Source: Albugo candida (lineage: Eukaryota > Oomycota > Peronosporomycetes > Albuginales > Albuginaceae). Taken from it: a stretch of 64,000 nucleotides of DNA. A program made the translations under genes and the position numbers. Under the pieces are notes generated by a model. That model was not told where the DNA came from. It did no database searches and was given only the letters and a program-made list of their open reading frames with translations. Position 1 is the first letter of the stretch. Every line of letters starts with the position of its first letter. The stretch spans positions 558,001-622,000 of the forward strand of contig CAJNAR010000164.1 of NCBI GenBank assembly GCA_905220665.1. The letters run 5' to 3'. Below are positions 20,370-33,688 of the stretch, one piece after another.

Positions 20370-22632
20370 TCAACGTACTTTGAACAAGATGATGCAAATG
20401 GTGAATACAATAACAAGCACACAGCAAAGTTGAAGGATGCGCAATTGGCACTTTTCTTTGTAAATTCTTTCACATATACGAGGATCCTTGCTCGTTATTG
20501 TAATTTGATGAAGGCGCTGCACTTTTGCACTTCGGGTATGCAGCAAGCGGTCCCATCCATTCTGAGGGAGTATTTGATATTCTCCATCCGAAGTGGACAC
20601 CTGATAACCTTTAGGGTACTGCAAATGGGGAATGTAAAGCTCCGTCGTTAGACCTGGACTTGACTCATCAAGACACTTCTGTGGATCATCGGGATCTCTA
20701 AACTCTAGATGATAACGACATGCTCGGCAATCAAAATGTGATTGCAGCGGTATACCGGCTATTTTAAAAGGCCCTGGTCGTACAAATGCTACACTAGCTC
20801 GTCCGGAACAGGCCAGCAATGCGTCAAATTCATCCGGCATGTCCTTGGTCACAATTTTATCCACCAAGCCATTTTTTGCCTGCATCATTTTTGATCGAGC
20901 TGTATGGGAGTCGCCATTTGAATGAACGATACTCAAGTCTTCTAGATTCCAGCCGTCTCCATAGCTATGTGTATTGTAGCAGCAGTAACACCAAAGCGTA
21001 TATGAAAGCATATTAGCTTCGAGGCAAGATATCGTATGATCCATCGCATCGATTTGAGCATAGTAGTCTTTTGTTCTAAAAGCCTCGCCATTATTCAAAT
21101 TGTAAGGAATTCCAGTCTCTCCAATAAGTGTAGGAGCATTTTGCATACGCTTTTGTCCCAGAATTTTTATATCGAGCAGCTGGCGTATGTGCTGTCTAGT
21201 AACACTCGCACGTCCGAAAGCGGGTATCCTTGTCCTCGGATCGACAGAGAAATAAGGTGTCCAAGTCCGAGTGAAAAGTGTGAAGCCATCGTACCAATGC
21301 GTTGCATTGACAGCAAATGGAAGTTGGTTCTGATCAATGCTCGGAAACGGAGTCTGGCTGAATTCTAATGGCGGTAACTCGACAAAAGCCAACGTGTCTG
21401 GAAGAATTTGGCGAATGCTGTGCATAAATCTCTAGATACAGGCATCAAATTACGCATCATTAGGATAAGATGATTCGGTAGGAGAAATAGTACATTACTT
21501 GTGCAAATGGAACATAGAAATCTTTGCCGAAGTCAACCCCAGCAAAGTACTGACGCCGTAACAATCGTGGCCCTTTTGTATCTGGACTAATTTCATACAC
21601 TCCTTCACGTTTCCAAATCGATTCTACTCCATTGCTCCACGCTCTTATACACGCTTTATTTACCAAATCAAACCGATCAGGTCGGTTGAATAAGAAATTT
21701 CGTATGCCCATCGAGTAGAAAGGTATTTTCTGCGAGAACCCATCGGCTAAACACATTCCTTGAAAAGGGCTTGGTGCATAGCCCAAATTTAACTGATGAG
21801 GAAGGAAACACTTGCTCAGATCTTGAACTCCTATAAATCCAAAAGAGGGTTCATTCATAGTACCTATTCCTACAACATTTCGGACTCCTTCCAGTCGTTT
21901 CGCAAGTTGAACAAACGCATTTATGTAATGTGATTGTAGATACTCCTGAACGAGAATTTTATTTCCGCTTTCGTCTTCCACAAAACAGGATGGAGCAAAT
22001 GTAGAGCCACCAAAAAATAGAGTAAACATCGTAGCTGATGCAAATTTAAAGTAGTTTGTCGGCCACATCATTTTTGGAAACTCATAAACGTGATCCCCAT
22101 GCGTCTCGATGCAGACAGAAGCATGCGTTTCGGCGAAATGGCGGGGTTCCAATCCAACTTTTTCAAGTGTCCACATCGGTGCTCCATCTCCACCCGTCCA
22201 GCGAGACCATACATCTTGATGAGGGTCAATGTAAAAGTACAAATCGTATGAAGCGCCTATGAGGATAATCGCTCGGATATAATCAAGGTATTCTTCGTCA
22301 TATATGCCTGGCCCCGCATGTTCGATTGCTTCCCACGTTGTAATCAGTCTTATGCAATTAAACCCCCAACGACGCATGCGTCTGAAATGCTCATGCGCTT
22401 CCTGCAAAGGGAACGGACGATTCACAAAAGAGACGCTTTGACGATCATCAAAAAATCGCTTACGGGTGGCATCCCAGTCATTTTCTAATGATTTGTCATG
22501 CAGATGACCATATGGAAGTTTAGAAGACCCACCGAGATTCACACCTCTCAGAATCTGGACACGACCGTATTCGTCGACAAAGTGCCCATCTTTGATTTGT
22601 AAGGCTATACTGCTATCCTTATCGACAGTCAT
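20370..22632 (-). CDS. GH5 glucosylceramidase/endoglycoceramidase-like enzyme with C-terminal membrane anchor
   Basis: Two minus-strand exons (22632-21499, 21431-20370; 67-nt intron) give 731 aa. The N-terminal part begins the (beta/alpha)8 barrel of GH5: ILRGVNLGGSSKLP, WGFNCIRLITTWEAIEH, DPHQDVWSRWTGGDGAP. The acid/base is Glu261 in TMNEPSFGF and the nucleophile Glu483 in IGETGIPY; ATHWYDGF supplies the conserved His/Tyr. This pattern fits the GH5 subgroup that includes fungal EGCrP/sterol-glucoside hydrolases and endoglycoceramidases. Substrate is therefore probably glucosylceramide or steryl glucoside (inference). A beta-sandwich region follows the barrel, and the last ~22 residues are hydrophobic (LVIVFTICIILF), predicting a tail anchor. 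No signal peptide is visible. Confidence 0.88.
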
Positions 22633-23104
22633 TGTACACTCCAATAACGGTCGGATTCAGGGACTACACGACCCGACAGCTAAAGTCTGCAGTACGATCG
22701 AACGTAATAAGACCTCTAGTAGATTTACACTTGATTGGCTGATTGGCCTGATAATGCATATGGTCTAAATGAAAGACAAGTCAGATTTGGTTAGACAAGA
22801 CATCTCGGGCCTCATCCGTGATGAGATATCTACCAATCACTGAATTACATTCTTCTTCTGTAGCAGCTGTCCATCTGAAGCGAACAGTGCTTCGGATAGG
22901 TTGACTCTATTCAGAAAATATAGAGCCTTACTCTTTCTCTCCCTCGTATTTTGAGCACTGATAGCTATTATTAAATCACCGGGGTTGTTCCGTGCCACAA
23001 TCACGCAGACGAGTCCGAAAACAGTCCATCAAAGGCTAAATCGACAAGCATAGTTTCGCCTTTGTCCTAGATACGACTAGCTCATTGCATATTCGACTAA
23101 GTAA
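22633..23104. other. Divergent promoter region between GH5 enzyme and PX-AGC kinase
   Basis: About 470 bp without coding signal. One short perfect hairpin (CTCATC-CGT-GATGAG, near 22811-22825) is visible; its significance is unknown. Confidence 0.4.
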
Positions 23105-24873
23105 ATGGAAAACGCAAAGTCTTTACGCTTTGTTGCTATCATTGGGCATGAAAATGTCAGTCACAACGGCTCGAAGACAACGGTGTATTTCCTACAAGTT
23201 GAATTTGAAAATGCTATGTGGGTCGTGAAGCATCGGTATCAAGACTTCAAAGAGCTACACGAACGGGTAAGCTATTGACAAATGCGATATTTTTTTCCGG
23301 CATGAAACTAATCGCGGACATGATCTCCCATGCAGCTATCTTCTGATGGTTTCAAATGCCCTGCACTTCCTCCAAAGAAGTTTCTAGGCTCATTCAATCC
23401 TGAATTTATCGATAAGCGGCAGCAAGAATTAGCATTTTGGCTCCACTTACTATCACAATCGGACCCCAGCTCTTCTGGTGATTCTCCTCGCACAAACGAG
23501 CATTACAAGGATTTTATGCTACTCAATGTAAGACAACTAATCTACCAACTGTTCGTACTTGGCTGAGCAAAGTTTTACTGTCCTCAGAAAGAACCATTGC
23601 AAGAAGCACATCACAAAAGCGGAGGACAAGGAGACTCGTCGACATCCTCAAATACGGATTCCTCAACAAGCAATTATAACAGTAATACGGACAGTGAAGC
23701 TCTGTACGACACTCCGAAAACATGCTTGGATGACTTTGAGCTACTTAAAGTCATTGGCAAGGGATCTTATGGCAAAGTGACTTTGGTGCGAAAGAAGAAC
23801 TCCAATCGCTTGTTCGCTATGAAGTCGCTGCACAAGTCTAATGTCAAACGTCGTAACCAAGTTGAACACACAAAAACAGAACGCCGCGTTCTCGGTCGTG
23901 CAAAGCACCCATTCATTGGTAATACTCTGCTCGTGAGGCCTTCTTTGAAAAAGCTCATGATTTACTGATGATAGTTCACCTGCACTATGCTTTCCAAACA
24001 ACTCAAAAACTATATTTTGTTTTGGACTACTGCCCTGGTGGTGAGCTGTTTTATCATTTATCGAGGATGGAGAAATTTGGAGAAGCAATGGCAAAGTTCT
24101 ATGCGGCCGAAATTACGCTAGCCTTACAGCATTTGCACGAACTGGGTGTTGTATATCGCGATCTCAAGCCGGAAAATATACTGTTTGACAAGCAAGGTCA
24201 TGTGATGCTCGGTAAGCCAAACTTGTATCGAATTTATTGTATCAAGCTAATAGCTTTCTTGCAAACTGTAGCTGATTTCGGGCTTGCAAAAGAAGGCATC
24301 ACAAATGGTGCAGAGGGGACCAATTCGATGTGTGGGACCCCCGAGTATCTGCCACCGGAAATTCTCGACCGTACGGGGCATGGGACGGCCGTGGATTGGT
24401 GGGCACTCGGAATGGTTTTGTATGAGATGCTGACTGGTCTACCACCTTGGTACACTCGAAATCGCCAGAAGTTATTCGATCGCGTTCGCAATGCTCCACT
24501 TACCTTCCCTGATGAAGTCGGTGAACAAGCAAGAAGTTTGATTAGCGGATTTTTGACTCGGAATCCAAATGAACGGCTCGGAAGTAAAACTGCCGAAGAT
24601 GTAAAGCATCATCCGTTTTTCGCAGACATCAATTGGCAAGATCTGTACGATCGTAAAATTCGCCCACCTTTCAACCCATGTGCAAATGTCGCCAATATGG
24701 AAGAACCGAAGAACTTTGAAAGTGAGTTTACAAAAATGCAGATTCAGAGTGTGGAAAATTCAGCGATTGGATCGATGCGAGCCTCCGATGCTTCAAGGCC
24801 ATCCATGACATTTACGGAATTTACGTATAATACACCGAATGATCTTGCGATGGGTTCTTCTGCTGGCAAATGA
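23105..24873 (+). CDS. AGC-family protein kinase with N-terminal PX domain
   Basis: Five exons (23105-23266, 23336-23527, 23588-23918, 23975-24211, 24272-24873) give 507 aa. Residues ~5-118 are a PX phosphoinositide-binding domain (HRYQDFKELHERL, PALPPKKFLG). Kinase residues: glycine loop GKGSYGKV (175-182), Lys197 in FAMKS, catalytic Asp291 in YRDLKPEN, DFG at 309-311, then the AGC T-loop with Ser326 before MCGTPEYLPPE. The C-terminal tail has the hydrophobic motif FTEFTY with phosphorylatable Thr492. All catalytic residues are present. The layout equals SGK3-type kinases, so PDK1/TOR-type activation on endosomes is a reasonable inference. A Ser/Asn-rich linker (~residues 128-160) joins PX and kinase. 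Confidence 0.93.
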
Positions 24874-25047
24874 TGACATTATTTCGTGTAATTGCCGGGG
24901 ACATTGTCTAGGGCCGCGCAACTAAATTGCAATAAGATCTTTGCGTTTTTAAATTAACTCCACTCTGATACTTTACTTTCAACCACTTTATGTTGTCCAC
25001 ACAAATTTGTCAAAGTCATCCCTGCTTCAGAGACGATACTATTCGAC

Positions 25048-28000
25048 ATGGAAGCCGACACGACACAAGAAACATTTTTAGCCTCATCAGCTTCACCTGA
25101 CCATATTGAATCTTCTTCTTCGCGATCCGATACCACATCCAAGAGAAAAATTGAACATAAAAGTGATTCGCAAAGCCTGAAGCTCCAATTTTCCAAGGGT
25201 GCCGCCAGCGCACCGCCAGCATTAACATTTCCGGATACCAGAGAAGATTTCTTCGCATCTGTTGGATTAAAGACGGATCGACCGATATCTTTTGGATTCC
25301 ACCCTCCAGACCCAATTGAGAAGCTAACGAAAAAGCAGGCAAATTTGACTGTAGTGACAGCATTTGATGGAGAGCTTGCTGAAAGTTTACAGAATGTAAT
25401 AAAACCTGTTCACGTTGACTCGGTGAAAGATTCTAGTGATCCTTTCAGCATGGATGTGAAGGATGAAGAATTTGTCAAAGAGGTTTTCTCGGATAGCTGG
25501 TCCGTGGACTCTCCAGTCATCTTCTCACCTCGTAGTGATGCACCTGTTGATTCGGTTACTACACTTCAAGATGAAGAAATCAAGATTGCGGATGATGAAG
25601 AGCTTACTTGGAATGAAAAAGATGATGAACTTATTGAAAATGATTGTGTCATGAAAGCGCCGAATATGTCCGACAGTGAGTTACAATGGGACAATGAATC
25701 TACGAGATCCATTACACGTGACATTGATCAAGGAACCGATCAGTTTGGACTAACAATGGCACTTGACGCAAGTAGAGTTCAAAATGAAGAATTTGGTATA
25801 AGTGCATCGGACTTGAAAGAAAAAAATCAGAGTCATGTTGACGATGAGGGAGTATGTGACATTATGGAAGAGCTTCAGTCACTGAAGCTGGAAAAAATGG
25901 TGCATCAAAAGGAGCACGGCTCAAATGACGTTGAAGAAGAAGAAGAGTGGAATAATATGAAAATCGAAGAGTGTCCGTTGGAAACCGCAACAATTGCAGA
26001 GGAAAGAAGTGAAACTCAGAGTTTTGCATTCACGAGTGTGACTACAACAACTCATACAATTTCAGAGATCGATGATAGTTATGTGTCTGATGCAGCTGCT
26101 ACGAGCATTTTTAGTGAGTGTCAAACTAGCTCAACGATGGTCGAAGCAATTGATACTGCTGCAGACCTCCTACTCAAAACGTGTTCACAAAACAACACCT
26201 ATAGAGATGATCTGACAGACTTGCTGACTCAAGTTGAGCAAAATGAACTGGAGAGTAAAGAGGACGTTCATACTATCTCTGATTTTGACGAATCTTTCGT
26301 AAATTGGAGTATTCAATCCACAGAGATTGAATCACAACAAGCTCATGATTCAAGCTACTCCGATGGTCTTCTCCACACAGTCACTTCATATCACCACTCC
26401 GGGGATGAGAGCAGTTCTCTATTATCTGAGGGGGTAGACCTGAATGCCAATATAACAAGCACGCACGCAATAACTGCTGATGCACAGCCAATTTCAGTGA
26501 GTACGTCGACCGAAACTGAAAGCACTCTTGTCGGCCATCATCATAATGATGAGCTATACAGCATGTCAGTTTCACTGAAGGACATCAATGGAGCTGAAGC
26601 TGAAGTTCCACGTTCGGATGATGCTGATAATGTCATTTCAGCTGCGAATACAGCACAAGAAGATTACAATGTCGACGAGCCCAACGCTCATATTTTAGAC
26701 TCTGCTATTGGACTTTTGTCGGACATCACGATGTCTAAGGAGCTACCTACAGATAGTCGCACTTGCAATGATGAATGGATTGATCCTCCAAATATGGTAC
26801 AGATTGAAGAGAGCAGCATCGCGCAGCCTGATTCTACACTGTCAACTGCGAGGAACGAAACGGCTTGTATTTCGCACGATTATTTATTTTCTCCTATTGA
26901 CAATCTGACGTCATCAACTGAGGGTGCGTTCACCATAGAACAACCGCTGAGTACAACATCACCTCATATGTGTGGCTTGAATGGCTTTGATCCAGTGAAT
27001 GACGCTCAATTCGACGTATCTTCGACCGTTGCAACTTTTGGTGGATCGGATAACACAAGCGAAAGTATGCAGTCGGGTAGTTGCTTTTCGGACTATCCAA
27101 GCCAAACCGTATCGACCACATCAAATATGGATTACACGTCGAGTATGTTTGGTAGTGAACAAGCGCTATCTCAGGATGGAGGAGATTCTGAAACAAATCT
27201 CCGTGCTGATACTTGGCTGAATGTGGCCGTCCAAGATCTGAATCCTCATGCAGGGCAGTCGGATAATGTAGAGCGTCCAAGTGTTTTCGAATCAGCAATT
27301 CACGAACCTACCCAGAAGATGCCAGTAGATTCCTTTATATCGACACATAGGGATTCATTCGAGACGCTTACGAACGATGATAAGTATCAGAACGTATCGT
27401 ATCAAGATGATACTGCTGCACCCAGCAATATCGAGTCTAATTTCATCCCTAGCGCTTCCTCCTTATTTGGAGACACAGATGAGTCTGGAAACGCTGCTTC
27501 GTTTCCTATAACACACAGAAATCAAGCTGTTTTACAAGAAGTGAATTTATCTGGCGAGGAAATCTTAGTCGAAGACGCAAGTAAGTTATTTGGAGCAGGT
27601 ACATCAGATACCCTTCATACAGGCTCCGATTTATACGAAGCGACCCATAGTTTCGTCCCTCCACCAGACAATTCTGGTGGGATCGTCGATCAGAATACGT
27701 GTACCCGCACCAAGAATACTGGCTTTGAATCGAATGAACAGGAAGCTGCTATAAATCAAGCCTTGGAAAATAGCTTTTCCGATTGCTCTAAACATCAGGA
27801 ACCTAATGAACTATTCACGTGCTCAGATCATCAGATAGAGTATATTGAAAACGATATCGTACTTGGTCAGACCAGCTTGTGCCTTACGAACGAATCAGCT
27901 GGAATAGACTTTTCACAGGAGCAATGCATCGGCTCTGGGGATAAGAGTGGAGAAGGAACACCAGGCACCACCATGTTGCATGAGGACGAGAAGAGTGGGC

Positions 28001-31000
28001 TTTTAGATTCCTCTTCACACTACCATTTTGAGGCCCCCTCGAGCGGCGGTAATTCTTACTTTGAAGACAGTAGTAATTCATTTTGCGGTGTTTCATTCGA
28101 AACTAGACTGGATGGAGCTCTCGAAGGTAGCAATGATTCGCTTCGGCACAGAAATCATGATCACGAATCAGACGTTACGCACAACTTTTACAATGCACCT
28201 CCGAACTCAGCGGAAGAGGTCCCGCTATCATCCGCTTCTATCACCCACTCTCACATCAAACTGGATGAAGCTTCTTTCGGGCAAGATCAAGAAAATATAC
28301 ATTTAATTAGCGCAAAATCCACAATGACAAATGGTCAACACTCGCACGCTCCCCCTGAAGGTACTGCTGGATTTGAACAGACTTTGAATGATGGGAGCTC
28401 ACCGAGATGCGTTGAAACCGACACTTATCAGTCTGGTGTCGAATTGAATTCAGCCATGGCCGGCTGCCCTGATGCAAAAGCTGAGACACTGCAGATGGGA
28501 GGGGGCTCGTTTCTCGAAACTACTTCGTTACCTTATGTCGACGAAGGTGCTATGGATAGTGATCGTACCCACGACTTTAATACGACAACGCCTAGTGTGG
28601 AGCAATTTGCTGATTTGGATGGCAAGAAGGCTGATAGTAGCGATTTTTTCGGATCAAATTCGACGGAGTTGGATGGAAGTTCTCTTTTTCAAGATTCACC
28701 ACCCGATATTGATCGAGTTTTCGGTCATAACGCTCAGCCTAGGCATGACTGTTTGGTTTCTCACGATTGGGGGAATGATACAAATGGGCAAATACCACCC
28801 AGTCATGAAGATGCGATGACTAGAGGTCCTATCCACCACTTTGTTGACACAGCATCCACCATTGAGCAATTTCGTACTGTGACGGATAGCAGTAATGATA
28901 CTTTCGGACATGATGCAACACAAATGAGCAATAGCACACTTTTTCAGCATCCACCACCCGAGCCTCCAATTGTCTTGGGTCATAATTCTCAAACTGGGCA
29001 ACGCATCACAGATTCTTGCGATTGGGATAAACAACCGAGTGGAAGAAAACCGCCTAGCCAAGAAGATGCTATGACTAGTGGTTCCACCCGACAGAACATT
29101 GAGACAGCATCTAGCGCTGAGCAATTCGAGAACATTCACAGGAGTATGGATAGCAGCAACGATGCTTTTGGATACGACTCGACACAGATGAATGACAACA
29201 CACTTTTCCAACATCCACCACCCGAGTCTCAAAGAGTTTACGATTATGATATTCAGCCTGAGCAACGTGTTGCAAGTTCGCACGATTGGACTAACCCACC
29301 AATTGGGTCCCCACAGACAACCGACACGTCAAATGCTGGCACGTGGGAGATGGAAAGACATTCACAAAGTCAAAATTGTTTGGAAACATTTGATTCACAG
29401 TCACAGCCAAACTTTTTTGACACTGGGGCACAACCGGCAAATGATCTATTTTCCAATCACCTTGCTTCAGAACCACACACTTTGAGTGAAGCCACCTATG
29501 ACTCACCCCAAGGCCCAAGCGCTTTGCCCTACTCAGCTCAGCATGCTTCACACCATCAATATCAGCCGTTGAATGAGTCCAACGTTCATTCCGTTGACGG
29601 CCAGCCTAGTTCCATATCTGTCCCAAGCGGCTATAGGATGCCTGGAAGTACTGCACCTTACACAGAGTCCGCTGACGTATACTCCAGCCAGCTTCAAGAC
29701 ACTAGCCATTTATTCATGACCACGCCCTCACACCCTTCTCTGCCCACACAAAACTCGACACAATATGTGCAATCGAATACTTTGTCGGATAAATGCTTCT
29801 TTGAGACAACTACAGCAACTTTGAATTTTGAAAATGGACAACAAGTGCATCAACAGACAACGGTTGCGTCACAAATTCCGGCTTCGAATGCATTTGCTAC
29901 CATGCAGCAGGAAAATTCTTTCAAGACAGAAGTTTCGGTATCCGGACTGACCATTTCAACACAAGCCACTGTGCTTTCTGGCGCAGAATCTCGTAATCTA
30001 AACACAGATCTGCCAGCAGCATCACAAGTGAGCAATGTCGTTCGAACCGAATCATCAGATTGGAACGATACGAATCCTTCGAGTAATTTTTCTGCATCAG
30101 CTCAAACGAACATCGTACAAGAACCTCAAATTAGGAGTCCCTTTTCTCCAACTGGAAGGATGGTCTCTCAATATGGCTCTCCAAGTTCTTCAAATGCTAC
30201 GCAGCATAGTGCGGCCCAAAAGTCTGAGAAGTTTGGAGTACGAGAAAAGCGATACGATGATCCGACGATTCTGCCTCCGTCTTGTTTGATCTCATTTGGT
30301 TTCGGTGGTAATGTCGTGTCGATGTTCCCCAAGCGAAAAGTTCGATTAGCAAATAATTTACGAAGGGTACAAGGAACCGCAAGGTGATTCTCATGTAGAT
30401 GCAAGTGCATGTGATGGTTTTATTTCCTTTCTCATGTAGTGCGCTGTTGGATTCACCGCGAGGTGAAGAGCTTCGAAAAGGACCCATTCAGTTTTACCAC
30501 ATCTCTCAATTGTATCCAAAAAAATGGTTTCAAGATGCATTTCATCAATTTCCTGGACCGCTGACAAAAGAATCCCATCAAGAAGATATTGTGTAATTTG
30601 AGAGTCATATGTACTCCGACGTGAATGCCCATCTGACGTTGTTTTTGTGCATAGTCGCTACCTTGATACAAAGCTGGAGCGCTCGGACGAAGATGAACGA
30701 CTACTTTTGGGAGTTTTGAGAGTTTTACTCACAAGTAGCAATGGTGAACGGGAAGACTATACTGGAGGACGTGATGTCAGTACCGAAGGGAACCAACTAG
30801 TTGCACTGCTTCAACATAGCGATGAAAGACGACGAGGGTATGTAGTATCTGAGCTTGGTACCTTGGCTTACAAGCAACACTTATATAGAGGCAATCGCGC
30901 ATTATTCCAGCATCCAAACGCCAAAAAAACAGAGGTCTGATGACACTTGCTTTCTTGGCTAGATAAGAGCTCACATTCGTTTACTGACAATTTGTAGTCT

Positions 31001-33237
31001 GCAGAAGCGCATGCTCAAAACACATCGCGTATTCGCAGTCTTTTGTTGAATGGAGATCGAAGAGGAGCAGTAGAAGCTGCCATGTGCTCACATATGTGGC
31101 CGGAAGCCATGCTGATCGCGTCTTTCATTGAGAAAGAAGAGTACAAGGTAACAAAATCAGGATTCTCGTATCCGTTTAGCGCCATGACCTGTTGTTTGAC
31201 CTCTGTAGCGGGTACTGCACACCTACTTTAACGGTCATTATTCCGTTGGCGATCCTTCTCGGGCTCTATATATGGCATTCGCAGACCAGCAGCAAAAGAG
31301 CGTCTATGAGCCGCAAACAACATCATCCTCTCATGGATCTCCGCCTTCACCTATTCTTGCAAATTGGGTTTCCCACGCTCAGATGCTGATCGCAAATCGG
31401 ACGGCTGATACAAACAAGGTGGTTTCGAGCATATAGCGTGGTTGGCATCGTTAACTCACATGTACCTTTCCTCTTCCAGATATTGACAGAGTTGGGAGAC
31501 AGATTATGGCGTGAGATGAATTCAGTTGTTTCCGCCCATATATGCTATCTATTGGCCGGCATACCAATCGAAGCACCGTCTCCAAACTCCAGAATTGCAC
31601 TGCTTGGTGGTGACCATCGAACGAATACTGAAGCTCGTTTTTACGTTTCGCCGAACGCAGTCCAGCGGACTGAAATCTATGAATGGATTCACAAACGAGC
31701 AAATCCAGGCGTCAATCTAATACCATTCCAAGGATACAAATTAATCTATGCGATGATCCTTGCTGACCATGGCGAAGTTGAGACTTCACTGAAGTACGTG
31801 ACGTCCATGCTCGAGATTGTTCGTGGAGTGACTGCGAATATGAAACCTGGCACTTCGATGTATCTCGAAGGGATGCAAAATCAATTGGTCGTACTAGATG
31901 ATCGATTGCGTCAGCATCTTGGAAGAGATCGAGCAGAATCATTAACATCGATAGCAGGAAAGCCGGGAGGAAAATGGGGCTTAGGAAGCGCTTTGAGTAT
32001 TGTGGGAAAGATTGTTAATCGCGTTGTGGAAGGCAATGATGGGCTGTCTCCACGTGCAAATGCGTCACCAAGCTTGCGACAAAAAAGCATGCCGAGTGAT
32101 ACACAAGGATTGCGGAGCGAAGGCACGAGTATAGGCACTGATCAAATGGCGAAAAAACACATGGAGATTCCACCAGGTACAAGCCTCGATACGTTTGAAC
32201 CAAGAGCCTTCACTAGCGCGCAAAATGCTCGGGCAAACCCGACTAAGCCGTTACCGCTGCCCATAGCAACACCGGCAACCTATCAGGCCCCAATCATGTC
32301 CGAGAAGCCATCTGTGGGTTTTGATAGCATGGCAACGTACAATCAAACGCAACAGCAGCCGACCGTGCACCAATATGATCATGTAGCATCTTTTCCACAA
32401 GGTGCAGAGCCTGAAAACACTATTGTACCGCCCACAATAGCTGCCCATGGACATGCTACTGGGCAAGGTCCGCACCTGTTTAGGAAGATGCACAGCATGG
32501 AAGATACCGTTCAGACAGAGTCCTCTGCCCAATTGATGAGAACCTCAAGCTTCCCAATTCCTGGAGATCGTGGACCGGCAAAGAGTGGTTCGCCGAGTGA
32601 TCAAGGCTCACCCAGTCCACGGGCCAAGGACGCAAGGAAGAAGGGCCGATCCAAGACACCTCCACCGAGTAGCTCCAAATCGTCCAATAGCTCGGGTTGG
32701 TTTTCCGGCCTCTCATCGTTTATTGCAACCAAGATTAATCCGGAAGCAAAAGTTGCCAAGTTGGGAGAGCAAATGGAGGCTTACTTTGATGAAGAAAAAA
32801 AGCAGTGGATTTTTCCTGGCGAGACTGTCGTAGACGAAACAAAAGCGCTGGGTCCTCCTCCTGTCGGACCCAAACCTGCCGGAAATGGTCCACCAATCGG
32901 TGGTTCAGCTCCCACATCTTCATCCGGTGGCGTTTGTGCGACAGATTCGAACGATCCGTTGGCAGCATTAATGGCTCCTCCAATGTCCCGAGCTCATGCC
33001 TCTATGGTCAAAATGGATCCTCTTGCCGCAATGATGGCACCACCAAAGCGCCATGGACTACATACATCTCGTGCAGCATCCGAAGGACTACAAAAGAAGA
33101 AGTCAATGCCACCCCGTCCGCAGTTTGCGGTATTCAAACCAATGCGGACATCAGTATCATCGGCTTCTTCCTCTGCTCCAAACTCTACCAACGGATCGAG
33201 CCCGTTTCCAAACACACAAGAACAGGAAGCGCTTTAA
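25048..33237 (+). CDS. SEC16: Sec16-like COPII scaffold protein
   Basis: Six exons (25048-30383, 30440-30592, 30655-30934, 30998-31147, 31209-31418, 31480-33237) give 2628 aa. The first ~1750 residues are acidic, Ser/Asp/Glu-rich and disordered. They are followed by the Sec16 central conserved domain, starting LISFGFGGNVVSMFPKRKVR and continuing through GDRRGAVEAAMC, MWPEAMLIASF, the ELGDRLWREMNSVVSAHICYLL segment and FQGYKLIYAMILADHGEVE, about residues 1755-2200. The C-terminal part is Pro/Ser-rich with a Sec16-style WFSGLSSFIATKI segment. Sec16 marks ER exit sites and organises Sec13/31 and Sec23/24 coats. All splice junctions keep phase. An internal triplicated repeat lies near residues 1185-1420. 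The last exon contains runs such as MAPPMSRAHAS and MMAPPKRHG, common in Sec16 tails. Confidence 0.88.
28590..29310 (+). repeat. Three imperfect ~260-bp coding repeats inside the Sec16-like gene
   Basis: Units start near 28592, 28855 and 29110, each with an EQF motif followed by D-S-S-N-D-(T/A)-F-G-type, LFQ-(H/D)-x-P-P and DAMT-type blocks; spacing is 264 and 255 bp. The protein repeat is clearer than the DNA repeat, so the duplication is not recent. It sits in the acidic disordered region upstream of the conserved domain. Confidence 0.75.
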
Positions 33238-33299
33238 TAAATCGCAAATTGCATACTCTTACTATGCAGAAACTCATTCACACTCACTCTCCAACTGCA

Positions 33300-33688
33300 T
33301 CAATTATTATGCGGCCAAGAGCCATTGACATTCCTAACACTTTCTTTTTCTTTTGCTTCTTTTTTCTCACGCAATTCCTCGACGCGAAAAAACCGATCCA
33401 TCTGCCGCTCAGCGAAATTTTGTACCTACGGATACGAAAGCATCATTCCCATAATCTCATGGAGCTGGAATCATCGCGTACCCCAGAGAAAACATGAGTG
33501 TAAGTGGGTTCATTGTCGTTTGTTTGCTCACTCATTTCGTTTATTTCGCTCTTGTCTTTAAATCGTCGATTTTTATTCTTAGATACCGGATTGGCAAACT
33601 CTGTGAAAAGCACAACTTTTGCAGCCATAGCTGCGCAGAAAACGTACGAAAAGAGCTCAAGAGCTTTATGATATCGACGATCTATCAT
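33300..33688 (-). CDS. Small single-pass membrane protein
   Basis: Minus strand, ATG at 33686-33688, stop at 33300-33302. The last exon (33425-33300) is clearly coding (VQNFAERQMDRFFRVEEL then a Lys/Glu-rich tail) and is joined in phase to 33688-33482 by a 56-nt intron, giving 110 aa. A further 60-nt intron (33586-33527) may be removed, giving 90 aa. The N-terminal part has a moderately hydrophobic segment (LFSYVFCAAMAAKVVLF). The layout (short N-terminus, one membrane helix, charged C-terminal helix) is common for small mitochondrial or ER proteins; the family is not identified. Its stop is 62 bp from that of the convergent Sec16-like gene, and its start is 237 bp from the divergent coiled-coil gene. 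Confidence 0.6.
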
